Assembly: GCA_914767885.1 (NCBI GenBank)
Contig: CAJZBQ010000032.1
Location: 682,001-746,000 of the forward strand
From: Blepharisma stoltei
Lineage: Eukaryota; Ciliophora; Heterotrichea; Heterotrichida; Blepharismidae
DNA: 64,000 bases
Direction: 5' to 3'
Each line of letters opens with the position of its first letter. The stretch's first letter is position 1. The notes beneath the pieces are model-generated. The model ran no database searches. It saw only the letters and a program-made list of their open reading frames with translations, and was not told the DNA's origin. A program made the position numbers and the translations under genes. Below are positions 1 through 10,142 of this stretch, in pieces.

Positions 1-294
1 AAGAGAGATTCTTTAAAATTTTAAAAAAAAAAATTTAATTTAATAAGGAACAAATTAAAATTTATACGGTTTAAAAAGGGTAACTAATAAATCAAAATAT
101 TAAAAATTGGTATTTTATGAAATTAATTAAATTTTTTGCTGTAAAAATAATTATTAAATACTCTTAACCTTCTTATTTAAAAGTAAAACAAAAAAATATA
201 TATATATATATAGTTTTTTTTCCCAAAACAATTTTTTTTAACCCCCATCCTTGATCGAACGATGGCGAGTTGTTCGATCAAGTATGGGGGGGAG
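1..294. mobile_element. Right end of a C-rich-ended IES, family A (partial)
   Basis: The element is cut by the window edge. It is nearly the same sequence as 54243-54531: the same AT-rich body, then a terminal palindrome built from CATCCTTGATCGAACGA and its complement, then a G run ending GGGGGGGAG. The coding frame of the next gene resumes at the following TGA triplet (295-297), matching the TNA junctions of related elements. The left end and the target repeat lie outside the window. Seen directly: the repeat and the palindrome. Inferred: that it is eliminated during somatic development. Confidence 0.75.
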
Positions 295-295
295 T

Positions 296-580
296 GAGGT
301 AAATTTGGCGCCTCCAACTGAAGTTTTGCTCCACTTTCAATTAAAAAATGGCAAAAGATCTGAAGATACAGTGGTTCCTTTGAACTGAACAGTCCTCGAT
401 TTAAAGCATTTTATTGAAAAGTTATTTAAGATCCCCGTTCGTAAGCAGAAAATTTACCACGGCGACTGAGAGTTATTGCACGTATATGGGTTTAAGTTCT
501 TGAGATATGATGAAAAACTATTGTATGAAATTAAGAAAATCAAAGATAAAGACATTATTATGATTGACCGGTATAACTAA
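296..580 (+). CDS. C-terminal ubiquitin-like segment, TBCE-like (partial)
   Basis: This is the last 94 codons of a gene that starts upstream of the window and is interrupted by the IES at 1-294. Two in-frame TGA codons are read as Trp. The segment contains LKHFIEKLFKIP, IYHGDW and a C-terminal KIKDKDIIMIDRY stretch, which resembles the ubiquitin-like C-terminal domain of tubulin-folding cofactor E. That family helps assemble the alpha/beta-tubulin dimer. The assignment rests on a short region, so another UBL protein is possible. It ends in TAA only 7 bases from the stop of the convergent DHHC gene. Confidence 0.45.
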
Positions 581-587
581 TTATCAA

Positions 588-2172
588 TTATCTATTTACT
601 TTGAAATAAAGCCCTTTGTCATCAGCATCTCTATATTTGAATGGAAAAGGCCAAAATAAAGGCTCGTTTCCTAATGCTTCTTTGAAATTATCAAATAGAC
701 CGAGTTTATAGGGCGATATCTTGCTTTCTAGTGTAATTTCTTTTTTCTTCTCACAAAATTCAATTGTTGTGTAATTGTTTGAAATTAGCCAAAGATGGAA
801 AATTACAAAACCAAGCAATGCGATTCCTAGCATAGATAATAAATAAAATGTGAATTTGATGGAAGATCGACTCAAGGTGCACTTCTTATGGAGCAGGTAG
901 TAATGATTCTGAGGTTCCAAATAAGAGTACCGGCATCTTAAGACGGTGATCTCCCCAAAAAGCTGTCTGGTCTAAAAAGATTCCAAAATATATATTAACT
1001 TCTTGATCTGCAGGCGAAAGGCCAGCATTTTATGATCTTATGGCCTGCAATTTAATAAGCTATATTAGCATAGATCCCAATGAGTAGCTTAGAACAATAA
1101 AAAGGCACAGAAATTGAGAAGAAGTTTCATCATTCAAAACAACTACAGCAGTTTCCCAGAAAGTGCAAATAAAAATGGCCAGAGCTAAAGCTCCATAAAA
1201 TACCATCAAAAAGAAATATTTATAGTTAAAGTACCCTACACAATTCGCGATTCAGTTGCAGTGATGGTCCATTTTTAAATTGCATCGCTCGCATTGTTTG
1301 CAATGATGAGTTCTATCAGGTTTTCGATGCTGACACCTTGCACAGGTTCTGATGGTTCCATCTTTTCTTTTTTCGATCAGCATGGTGCTTTCATTGCTAG
1401 ACTCTGAATTATCTTCGCTTGGAAGATCCCATTCTTTTTCTTTTGGAATTTCGCCTGCGTTAGTCCTTAATGCTCGATAGTGGCTTACTAAGATTCATAA
1501 AACACATCATGTTATTAATGAAAAAAAGGTTCACCCTTTAGTCTTAGAGGCATTCCTTTTAGATTCTAAAAATAAAAATGGTGACGTCGATGGAAATTGC
1601 CTTCAAGGTGCACTTCTATGGAGCAGGTAGGACTCATCCTGATGAAGCTGAAAACAGGGTCTATGTCCCTTTTGAAGTAGCCCTTCAGGTTTGGGGTGCC
1701 TTCCGAAGAGGGAAGTTTGCTTCTCCCGATGGGCTATATAGGTTTTACCTCCCAGTCTTTGCTTATCGGGAATAGCTGGGCATCTACAAGAGTTGTCTCT
1801 AACCTAGGGAGCTAATCCTTAGTTTAGGTGGGTTTACGCTAGATAGGCATACTAGTGCCTATCCGCTTATGGTCTTATAATTTAAACTTTAACTTCGGAT
1901 TCTGAATGGTAATAATATACTTCAGGAATTTTGTCAATATCAGTTATTAAAGGCTTAATATAGAATATCAAATATATTGAATATCCTCCTACTGTAATTA
2001 TAAAAAGAACTAATACAGGCAAGTATATTGCAATATATAAGCACACTGTCAATAACTTTTGACTTGCAGTTGATAATCTCCATGGCGGGAGATTGAATTT
2101 TAGTTCTTGCTCAGCTTCATCATAGGCACGAATAAAATTTGGAGGTCCAACTGATCGGTATAAATCTGCCAT
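588..2172 (-). CDS. DHHC-type protein S-acyltransferase, interrupted by two IESs
   Basis: It transfers palmitate to cysteines of membrane-associated proteins. Two blocks (828-1065 and 1560-1889) break the frame; removing them gives 338 residues. Two N-terminal membrane segments are followed by a Cys-rich domain with [15 protein letters not shown] and the catalytic MDHHCNWIANC, then two more membrane segments, TTIE after TM4, and a short tail. The Trp of DHHCxW is encoded by TGA. Removing 828-1065 rebuilds TM4 as [15 protein letters not shown]. Removing 1560-1889 joins HSESEV to KRNASKTKG. The start is the first ATG after upstream stops. Family membership is certain; the acylated substrates are unknown, though several MGxC proteins lie nearby. 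Confidence 0.92.
828..1065. mobile_element. 238-bp IES in DHHC TM4
   Basis: It is flanked by the exact 10-base direct repeat TAGCATAGAT (828-837 and 1066-1075). Deleting one repeat plus the interior restores TM4 in frame. The inner ends are weakly inverted-repetitive (TAGCATAGATAATAAAT against ATATAGCTTATTAAAT). It carries a block, AAGGTGCACTTCTTATGGAG, that recurs in the second IES of the same gene. Confidence 0.85.
1560..1889. mobile_element. 330-bp IES near DHHC TM2
   Basis: It is bounded by TA at 1560-1561 and 1890-1891. Excision between the TAs joins GAAGTTAAAAGGAAT in frame. The interior is more GC-rich than its surroundings and contains AAGGTGCACTTCTATGGAGC near 1604, shared with the 828-1065 IES. 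No transposase is visible. Confidence 0.8.
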
Positions 2173-2572
2173 TGTTTATGTTTCTTAACAAATAATCTGG
2201 TATAGAGTTTTATAAGCCCAGAATTAATTATGATGAAGCTAAATACCATTTATTTATGCTTATTATATACTCAATAATTAATAGTATGCAATGACAAATT
2301 AAATTAAATTCTTGGGATTGAGGAATTTTTTGTTGGTTTAGAACTATGAAAAATTCGAAAACTTTGGGATTAATTTAATTAGAGAATCAGTGCTGCTTAC
2401 CCAGTTGATGAAATGCTGTCTTGATATATATTATAAAATGTTTGTTTCTATAAAAATTATCTATTATATAATTTCAAAATATTATGCTATTATCTCTTAA
2501 AGTGAGCGAAAAAGCTTTAAAAACCTAAGCTAAAGAATATTAACAATAAATTTATTAATTTAATTTATCCAT
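2173..2572. other. Intergenic, AT-rich
   Basis: Spacer between the start of the DHHC gene and the end of the kinase reading frame. I see no gene, repeat or RNA in it. Confidence 0.5.
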
Positions 2573-2854
2573 CTAATTAAAAAAGTCTTCAGGCAATACT
2601 AATGGTCTTAGAGTTTCGCAGAAAAATACTTCTTTTGAAAAATTCTTACTACAAACTTGGCAATTAATATCACTAAATCTGAATCCCATTACGATCAGCG
2701 TCTTTATTCAGCCTAAAAAATATAAATTATCAATCTTTCATCCACATGCATGAATTAAAAAATCTTCATCTTTATATTTGCATATTTCGCAATTCCTTGC
2801 ATGATTATTTTCTAGATAATGAACCTTTAAAAATCACAAGTTGGAACGACTATT
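2573..2854 (-). other. In-frame Cys-rich extension of the kinase beyond TAA
   Basis: An open frame of 93 codons follows the kinase TAA without a shift and ends with TAG. It contains CEIC, IHACGW, NCQVC and FFC, suggesting a small zinc-binding domain, and uses TGA twice as Trp. It has no ATG of its own near the front. It could be a readthrough product, an exon behind an unrecognised intron, or the result of a sequence error. Confidence 0.4.
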
Positions 2855-3829
2855 TTAGGCAACAAGAAGCACTTGTAAGCTATTAGTCATCGATATGCCT
2901 GATTCTTTAGAGCTATTGCTTGACTGGGATCTTTCAGATGAATGCAAGATTGTGAATTCTGATGACAAAGAATTAGGGTCCAAGTTTACTTCAAGATTTT
3001 TGAGTTCTTGATAAATTTCAATCATTGAGGGCCTCGCATTGAGGTCATATACCAGCATTTTAGTGATAATTCCAATCAACGAATCACTATAACCAATATT
3101 TTTTAATTCCCTTTGAACTTTCTCCATTGTTGCAGTTTGATTTTCAGAAAAAATTTCATATAGGTTCAAAGTTGCCATCTCGTAAAATGATTTTCCTAAA
3201 GACCAAACCTCTTCTTTCTGAGGAATTATATCAACACTTCTAATGATTTTTTCATTGTGCTGGTTTCTTAAAAATGGAGACATATAGCATTGAGTGCCAA
3301 CTACAGTGTTGGGTACAGTTTCATATTTTATATACTTTGCTGCTCCAAAATCTCCAACTTTTAGATACTCGTTATTTCCGACAAAAATGTTGTCTGGTTT
3401 TATGTCTCTGTGGACTATGCCTTTGCTATGCAAAGCAGACATTACTTCAGTTAGGATAACAAAATGCTCTAAAAGCTGAGTTTCAGGCCAATATTCTTGA
3501 TTTCTCCGCCTTTGCTTAATTAAGTCTCCCACGCTTCCGCTTGAGCAAATTTCCATAAAAATGAGAAATTTGCCACCTTGATTCATGTAGTGGTAGATAT
3601 TCACGATGTTTTTATGGTAATTTCCAACTTCATGGAGATATTTTGCTTCTTCTTCATATTTTGGTTTATAGATTAAAAATTCTTTCATTATGGCTGATTT
3701 TGGATATGGGCAGCCTTCTTTTCATTGAGTAAATTCTACTTTAAAGACATTTACTCTAGTTTTCGACACGTATAAGGTTTTAGTAAAATCTCCATAGTAA
3801 GAGTCTAGCTCTCTCAAGTTATTATTCAT
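2855..3829 (-). CDS. NEK-like Ser/Thr protein kinase
   Basis: It is 324 residues from ATG at 3829 to TAA at 2855; one in-frame TGA lies between that ATG and the next Met. A kinase fold is shown by the VHRDIKPDN catalytic loop, DFGAAKY, and a VWSLGKSFYEMA segment. The N-lobe is divergent: there is no recognisable Gly-rich loop, the likely ATP lysine is in SAIMKEF, and APE is replaced by MSP. The tail is Ser-rich. After the TAA the same frame stays open for 93 more codons to TAG at 2573. That extension has two TGA-Trp codons and a Cys/His pattern (CEIC, HACG, CQVC), so the true C-terminus may be longer. It resembles NEK or other ciliate-expanded kinases. Confidence 0.8.
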
Positions 3830-3935
3830 AATTTATTAAAGCTTTATTCTTTATTTCCCAAATAGGGATCTACATTTTTCTAAAGATATTACTTTAATAT
3901 ATTAAATATTTGTATAAAAAGAAGCAGCCATAAAA

Positions 3936-4264
3936 CTATTCTGAATATAGTTCATGGATTGATTTATCTCACCCTGCGCTAGCAGCTTTCCTTTGAATTT
4001 GTGAAGAAGTAGCTGGGCTAGTAGCATCTGTCATGAATTGAAGCATGCATATTACATTTTTAACTTGCCATATTGATGCACTGTGAAGACAAACTGATGT
4101 GACTTTTCTTATTTTTCCCACAATTAGATACTAATTGCATATACATAGCCTATTTAAGGGATTGAATAGGCTATAGATGTAATGCCATCTAATTTTTTCA
4201 TTTATTTTACTTACTGAGATCTACGAATCAAGTCAAACTCAGCATTTTCAGCCGTTATTGCCAT
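3936..4264 (-). CDS. Small hypothetical protein, interrupted by an 83-bp IES
   Basis: I do not recognise the family. The ATG at 4264 opens MAITAENAEFDLIRRSQ and then meets a stop. Removing the block between TA 4129-4130 and TA 4212-4213 continues in frame as YLIVGKIRKVTSVCLH and runs to TAG, giving 81 residues. One TGA is read as Trp (SAGWDKS). There are no membrane segments. The middle (SIWQVKNVICMLQ) could be a short amphipathic helix. Support is the clean frame restoration and TGA use; homology is unproven. Confidence 0.55.
4129..4212. mobile_element. 83-bp IES
   Basis: The smallest well-supported IES here apart from the 62-bp candidate. It lies between two TA dinucleotides in AGTA contexts, and nearly all of it forms an imperfect palindrome (TAGCCTATT and AATAGGCTA around 4147-4172). 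Excision restores an 82-codon frame including the stop. Confidence 0.65.
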
Positions 4265-5217
4265 ATGTGCCTATTATATTTTGTTTAATTGAATAAGCAT
4301 GCTTCTCTAAATCCAGTCCAAGTCCTTTAAGGAGTTATAGCTATACGCTATAAATCCTATTATAACCATTTTCACAAATTCTAAAATTTGAGTTGAGAGA
4401 GAAAGAGAAGTTGAAATTAAGAAAATTTATAATTTTTTTAGATTTCAGAGCTGTGCCACATTAATTTAAATAGATTGCGAGATGAAACTACCACTAATAG
4501 CACACTGAATTATAATAAGTTTTAGAATACGGATATAGGTAAAAAGGATAAGATATCTATGTTTTTCATTTCTATTTTTCTTTATTTTTTTGCAGAAATT
4601 TAAAAATTAGAAATTAAATATTTTAATATTTAATATTCGTTATTTTGGTACTTTATTTAAATGAATAACATCTCACACATCAGTTATCAAAAAAACAATC
4701 TTGGCACATAAATAATCCTTATTATAATAAAATTATTAGCTGACACTATTAAATTTTTAATACGCTGCTATCTGAAACATAAAGTTTTATAAATTAATTT
4801 CAATTTTGGAATTGAAATTTTGAGTATAAATCAATGAGAGAGATCATGAAATTCCGTACATAGGGAGAGTTAACAGATTTTATTGCTGTACATGAGAAAT
4901 TTAAAGCAGCATGTGACCAAAAATATGAATATTTCATTTCTAGAATAATCCCTTATCATCTTAAATAATCATGAGGTTTATCTGTTTAATATTTCTCAAT
5001 AATTATGCAAATTCCTTTAAAATTTTAAAATTTAATTTTCACTCACATATTTAGCTATTATCTAGCCACTCCATAATAATTTTCCAGCTTCTCCACAACC
5101 TTTACATTTAAACCTAATTCTATTTATTCATAATTTAACAATCTAAAATCATGGTTTAATGCACAAAAAATTTATTTCTTTAAATTCATCACCGACGTCA
5201 TTCTAAATGGTCTAATA
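4265..5217. other. Intergenic, AT-rich
   Basis: About 950 bases. Near 4331-4364 there is a short imperfect inverted repeat (GGAGTTATAGC / GCTATAAATCCT). I see no convincing coding frame even with TGA read as Trp. Confidence 0.4.
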
Positions 5218-6333
5218 ATGGGCTGTTGTAATAGTGAGTTAAGACGTCAAAAATATTTGCATATCACTCAAAAGGTTCGTGAGTCAATTGAACGAAATAA
5301 TGCCAGAGGCTTAAAAGAATTTATTCACATGACTGATACCAATTCAAAGTCATCAGAATCGTCCATGATAGATGAACCAATCATAACTATCAAAGGGATT
5401 TCGCTCAACGCTCTTGCATATGCTCTATACCTTGGCAAAGCCGATGTATTTAAGCATCTCTGCTCAAAGATGGGCGCCAGCATCCAAGAAATGTGTTCTT
5501 TACTCGAAAGACAAAAAATAAATGCACTTGAGTTTATTTGCCAAAAAGGCCACACGGAAATTTTAGAGTGTTTTTTGCCTTATTACTTATCGATGAATAA
5601 AGAAACTGTTATTGTCCAAGAAGAAAGTATTACTATAAATTTCAATACAAACCAGGCAATGGAAACACCTCAACTGATAACTTATACAGCAATCCACATG
5701 GCTTGTGAACAAGGTCATATCAATTTAATTAGTTATGTATATAATTACTTCAAAACTTCACCATATTGTCCTTATCAGCTTGATATTGATTTTCAAGACG
5801 ATTTTACTGGAGAAAACTGCGCTTTGATTTCTTGCAGAAACGGGAATTATGCAATGATGAAATTTTTGAATGAAAGTTGCCATGCAAATTTCAGAGTCCT
5901 TAATAAAAGGAACGAAAATGCTATACAAGTGGCAGCTGCTGGCAGCAAGAAGAAGCCTACAGCAGCGTTTTTAGAGTGCTTTTCTTATTTGACTGAAAAT
6001 ATTGGCATAGATATCACTTATATGCATGAAGAAACACTTTTGTTGTTAGAAGACCGTAATTTGATTAAATACGTGGAAAAACAGCTGCAAAATCGTGGAA
6101 TAAATGTGACGAAAACTCAAATAGAAAAAAGGAATAAAATTGTCAAGCCTCACATCCCTAAAACATTAGAAGAGCTAAAACTTGACCGAGAATTTGAGGA
6201 TAATTTCGACTTGCGAAAATGTCTTGAAAATGAAGACCGTGCCAGACAAAGCATGATGAGCTCAATAAATCCGCTCGATTCTAATATTGAGACTCCATTT
6301 ATGAGTACGAATGAGTTCAGTCCTCAAGGGTAA
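5218..6333 (+). CDS. Ankyrin-repeat protein with MGCC N-terminus
   Basis: A 371-residue uninterrupted frame. The N-terminus MGCCNSELRR fits an N-myristoylation signal followed by palmitoylatable cysteines, so it is probably attached to membranes. The middle holds divergent ankyrin units, clearest at YTAIHMACEQGHINLISYVYNY (about 160-182) and GENCALISCRNGNYAMMKFL, with two weaker units before them. The C-terminal third is charged and has no recognised domain. Function and partners are unknown; the repeats imply protein binding. Confidence 0.75.
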   Translation: MGCCNSELRRQKYLHITQKVRESIERNNARGLKEFIHMTDTNSKSSESSMIDEPIITIKGISLNALAYALYLGKADVFKHLCSKMGASIQEMCSLLERQKINALEFICQKGHTEILECFLPYYLSMNKETVIVQEESITINFNTNQAMETPQLITYTAIHMACEQGHINLISYVYNYFKTSPYCPYQLDIDFQDDFTGENCALISCRNGNYAMMKFLNESCHANFRVLNKRNENAIQVAAAGSKKKPTAAFLECFSYLTENIGIDITYMHEETLLLLEDRNLIKYVEKQLQNRGINVTKTQIEKRNKIVKPHIPKTLEELKLDREFEDNFDLRKCLENEDRARQSMMSSINPLDSNIETPFMSTNEFSPQG

Positions 6334-6402
6334 CCGTAAATTACTGCGACATTAATTTTTTATATAATTCTAACTTTTATTGTAGTGGATATAATCTTAA
6401 TA

Positions 6403-6882
6403 ATGGCAGATGTACAAACAGAGAAAGCCTTTATGAGACAAGACGGGGTCTCGCTAAAGAGCAAGAAGTTCTTTGCAAAGAAAACTGCCAAAGGAGTGAG
6501 ATACTGGAAAAACGTCGGTCTTGGTTTCAAAACTCCGAAAGAAGCAATTGAAGGAGCTTATGTTGATAGAAAATGCCCATTCACAGGAGATGTTTCTATC
6601 CGTGGGAGAATCCTGAAAGGTATGGTTATTTCGACAAAAATGAAACACACAATTATTCTTAGAAGAAACTATCTTCACTATATCCCCAAATATAAAAGGT
6701 TTGAAAAGAGGCATAAGAACATTTCAGCTCACTGCTCACCAGCCTTTCAACACATAAAGGAAGGAGATATTGTGACAATTGGCCAATGCAGACCTTTGTC
6801 TAAAACCGTCAGATTCAACGTTCTTAAGGTTCAATCAAATCAAATCTTTGGATCAGCTAGAAAACAATTCGTATTATTCTAA
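6403..6882 (+). CDS. RPS11: 40S ribosomal protein S11 (uS17)
   Basis: A core protein of the small ribosomal subunit that binds 18S rRNA. The 159-residue product from ATG 6403 matches eukaryotic uS17 in length and order: an N-terminal extension with QKAF-like TEKAFMRQ, a [18 protein letters not shown] segment, [17 protein letters not shown], then [20 protein letters not shown] and a C-terminal [11 protein letters not shown] core. An upstream in-frame ATG at 6385 exists, but MADVQTEK fits family N-termini better. It has no intron and no IES. Confidence 0.95.
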   Translation: MADVQTEKAFMRQDGVSLKSKKFFAKKTAKGVRYWKNVGLGFKTPKEAIEGAYVDRKCPFTGDVSIRGRILKGMVISTKMKHTIILRRNYLHYIPKYKRFEKRHKNISAHCSPAFQHIKEGDIVTIGQCRPLSKTVRFNVLKVQSNQIFGSARKQFVLF

Positions 6883-7244
6883 GAATCGCTATTGAAATGC
6901 ACGCCTATAAGCATTTTGTAATTAATTAACCTAGAGCACTTGGAGAGTCTAAAGATAGTTCTTTAATCTTTGGTCTCACTTATTAGATTTCATTATAAAG
7001 GCTAGAATATTTTCTAACAATTCTTCTTGATAAAGAAGCTATGTTGCTTGAAGACTCTCATCATTTAATTAGAAATTTTTATTTTCTTAGGGTTAATTAT
7101 CCTACTTAATATTTTTATAAGTAATTCATTTTATAAATTTAAGTCATTTGTCGAATTAAAAGCATTCCTACCATTTTTCACTGGACAAACTAACTGATAT
7201 TGCATCATTTTCTTGTGCCTGATGAAATTAAAAAATATTACAAG
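6883..7244. other. Intergenic, AT-rich
   Basis: Spacer between RPS11 and the ubiquitin protease. Matching inverted words (GGAGAGTCT near 6941, AGACTCTC near 7052) could mark a small decayed insertion, but no boundary can be fixed. Confidence 0.3.
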
Positions 7245-8756
7245 ATGGGAAGCGGATGTTGCAAAGATGTTGAAAGAGAAGAAAAAAACGCCAAAGACGC
7301 AAGCATTAGTGTTATCAACACACGAACTGATGAAGGTGAGCAAGAAATATACACGATAATTCAAGACAACTATTTGACAATTCCTAACACGTTTAATTCA
7401 GATAAATTCAATAAGTCAAAAGATATCGGGGTTTCTGGGTTAGAAAACCTTGGAAACACGTGCTATATTAATTCAGTTTTGCAGTGCTTATTCAACTGCC
7501 AACCATTGATGGATTATTTTCTTTCAGGAGTTCATATAAAAGACTTGAATATACTGAACCAAAATGGAAACCGAAGAGCAGTCACTTTAGCATTTGCAGA
7601 GCTAGCAAATGCTTATTGAACAAAATCATATGATGTGATGGTCCCTAGGTTTTTTGTAAAATCAATTTGAAATACTATAGGCGCAATAACTCCAAGAAAA
7701 GAAAATGATGCTTACGAGCTTCTTTTAGCACTTTTAAATTTGATAAGCGAAGATTTAAATCGAGCAAATAAAATTCAACTAATGAGTCCCCTAAAATCAA
7801 ACAAAACTTCAGAACTAAAAGCCGCTCAAGCGTGGCAAGAAGAATTAGACAAAAACTCCTCCATTGTCGTTGACCTTTTTCAAGGGCAATTAAGGTCTAC
7901 TGTTTCTTGTACTGAGTGCAATTTTGCATCTCAAACTTTTGAAATTTTTTTTTCTTTAAGTTTGGCTATTCCAAACAAAGAAAAGCCAATTTCAATTGAT
8001 GACTGTCTTGAACTTTTTACTCGTCCTGAAGAGCTAGACAAGCCTTGGTGTTGCCCTAGATGCAAGCATGAGGTAAAGGCAATTAAGAAAATTGACCTTT
8101 GGAAAGTTCCACCAATCCTGATTATACATTTAAAACGAAAAGAAATATAGGAGATTCCCGATGATGGCGCTCAATGTGCCATCATCGGGAAACGTGTTTT
8201 AAGGGTCCACACTGGAAATGGGTTCCACGTGTGGAGCCCTTTTTGGCACGTGAAAGTGAGGATTTTCCACGTGTCAAAAAGGGCTCCACACGTGAACCCA
8301 TTTCCAGTGTGGACCTGAATTTTAGTTGCCCGATGATGGCGCATTGAGCGCCATCATCGGGCAACTTGTATAATTACAAAGAGGAATCAGGTGAAAGAGC
8401 AGCTATTTGATAGAGCAAGCTCCAAAATTGATATAGCTCAATGGGTTTCAGCGTTTCAAAGGGAAAATCCAGTATACGAGATGTTTGCAAAAATTAATTA
8501 TGAGTCAAACTTAAAGAGCAGGCATTATACAGCCACTGTGAGGCATAAGAATAATCAAACCTGGCAATTTTTTGATGATTCTGATGCTTATTATGCTGAA
8601 GAAGAACCTTTGCTAGACAAAGACTCATATGTTTTGTTTTACCAAAGAGTTACTGGAAATGCATATTACAGGCAGTCAAAAAATATGCCAAAATATTGGC
8701 CGCATTTAGTTGCAAATCATCTTAACAGAGTGGTTTTGGAGACACTAGAACCATAA
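7245..8756 (+). CDS. Ubiquitin-specific protease (USP/UBP family), one IES
   Basis: A cysteine protease that removes ubiquitin from proteins. Excising 8148-8372 gives 428 residues. The Cys box is GLENLGNTCYINSVLQCL (catalytic Cys about residue 72); two CxxC pairs (CTECNF, CPRCKH) form the zinc ribbon of the fingers; ILIIHLKRKE precedes the IES; the His box SRHYTATVRH and WQFFDDSDA follow it. Three TGA codons are read as Trp. The N-terminus MGSGCC suggests myristoylation and palmitoylation. ATG 7245 was chosen because it gives this motif. Without IES removal the protein would lack the catalytic His. Confidence 0.93.
8146..8372. mobile_element. TATA-bounded hairpin IES in the USP gene (225 bp removed)
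   Basis: The ends are TATAGGAGATTCCCGATGATGG and, reading inward from the other side, TATACAAGTTGCCCGATGATGG. Each end carries its own short palindrome (CCCGATGATGGCGC and complement). The centre is a second long inverted repeat (GTCCACACTGGAAATGGG and its complement), so the single strand folds into nested hairpins. Keeping one TA joins KRKEI to ITKRNQ in frame. Confidence 0.92.
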
Positions 8757-9022
8757 GAATGTATAAATAATTTTTCATAAAAGCTTTTTATGAAAATTTG
8801 TAATTAATAATAGTCATTATTTAAATTGATAAAAATGATCATTTACTGCATTGATTGATGCTCAATATTAACATTAGAAATAGAAAAATATCCGTAAAAA
8901 TTGATTCTTTACTTTATAAGAATAAATTAAAATTTTGATGATAGCCTTATCATTGTAGTACTTTTGCTTTATTTAAGTAAGCTTAAAAATGGAATTAGTA
9001 GAGAATCTCTTTAATTAACAGA

Positions 9023-10123
9023 ATGGCAAAAAATACCGCAAAAACCATTTACTCTGAAAGTTTAGCTCTGGAAGACGGCTCTGAATATATGGGGCATCAT
9101 ATAGATGGAATCCCAAATGGTCTTGGAATTATGAAATGTCAGAATGGAGATATTTATAAAGGACATTTCGCAATGGGCAAAAAAGAAGGAAATGGGCAAA
9201 TGTCCTCGAATATCGGAAATATTTATACTGGCAGCTGAAAAAATAATCTCAAGCATGGCTATGGGATTTATAAGAATACTAATGGAGATGTTTATAGAGG
9301 AAATTTTCAAAATGATTTGAAAAATGGAAAAGGAGAAATGTACTGAATTAATGAAGACTCTTATGTTGGGCACTGAAAAGACGATAAGCAGGATGGATAT
9401 GGAATTCTGAAAAATTCAATATTTGAATATCAAGGGCAATTTTGTGATGGATTTCCTGAAGGCCAGGGGGAAATTTATTGAAAATCCGGAGCGTTTTATA
9501 AGGGTGAAATGATAAGTGGAGAAATAAGTGGCTATGGAAGATATGAATATAAAGATAAAAGCTCATATTTTGAGGGGGAATTTGCTGGAGGATTCCCACA
9601 AGGCTATGGAGAGCTTCACAACAAGCAATGACATTACCAAGGGGAATTTAATAATGGCCAAAGACAAGGATATGGAATTTTAACTATTTTTGAAGGCTCA
9701 AGATATGAAGGATGATGAAAGAACAATAAAATGTTTGGAAAAGGGTGCATAGCATTTAAAGATGGCAGGATTTATATAGGCGAAATCAATGATTCTAAGC
9801 CAAATGGAAATGGAGAATGCACATATGCTGATGGCAGCTGGTACAATGGGAGCTGGATCGATGGGAAAAGGTTTGGAAAAGGCAACTATACAGGCACAGA
9901 TGGAATGCGATATATAGGGGACTGAATAAATGATATGAGAGATGGAGTTGGTCATTCAGTAGAAATTGATAATAATGGACACTTTGATGTTTATGAAGGC
10001 GAATGAAAAAAGGATAAGAAAAATGGGATTGGCAAATGCTCTCATTTTGAAGATGGAAAAAAGATCATTGAAATTGAAGGAGAATGAAATATGGGGAAAT
10101 TTGTCAATAATTCTATATTATAA
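9023..10123 (+). CDS. MORN-repeat protein (ten TGA-encoded Trp)
   Basis: A 366-residue protein made almost wholly of about 14-15 MORN units (Y-x-G-x-W/F, then G-x-G). Such proteins bind phospholipids or act as scaffolds in cilia and the cortex. Ten in-frame TGA codons fall at expected Trp positions (for example YTGSW-K, EGWW-K, YIGDW-I, YEGEW-K). Read with the standard code it would fragment. No signal peptide, other domain, intron or IES is seen. It is the strongest evidence for the genetic code in the window. Confidence 0.93.
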
Positions 10124-10142
10124 TTGCAATTTATAATTAAAT

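Noticed and set aside
4331-4364. Small inverted repeat as an IES
   Set aside because: It is intergenic and short, with no target repeat that can be tested.
8182-8364. Open frames within the hairpin elements (also 15501-15810 and 36411-36633)
   Set aside because: They appear on both strands with mirror-image products because the DNA is palindromic; there is no start context or domain.
8146-8372. Hairpins read as transcription terminators or a CRISPR repeat
   Set aside because: They lie inside a coding sequence, have TATA ends and are removed in frame; there is no array of spaced repeats.
9023-10123. MORN gene as a pseudogene with many stops
   Set aside because: All ten stops are TGA at Trp positions and no TAA, TAG or frameshift occurs, so reassignment explains it better.
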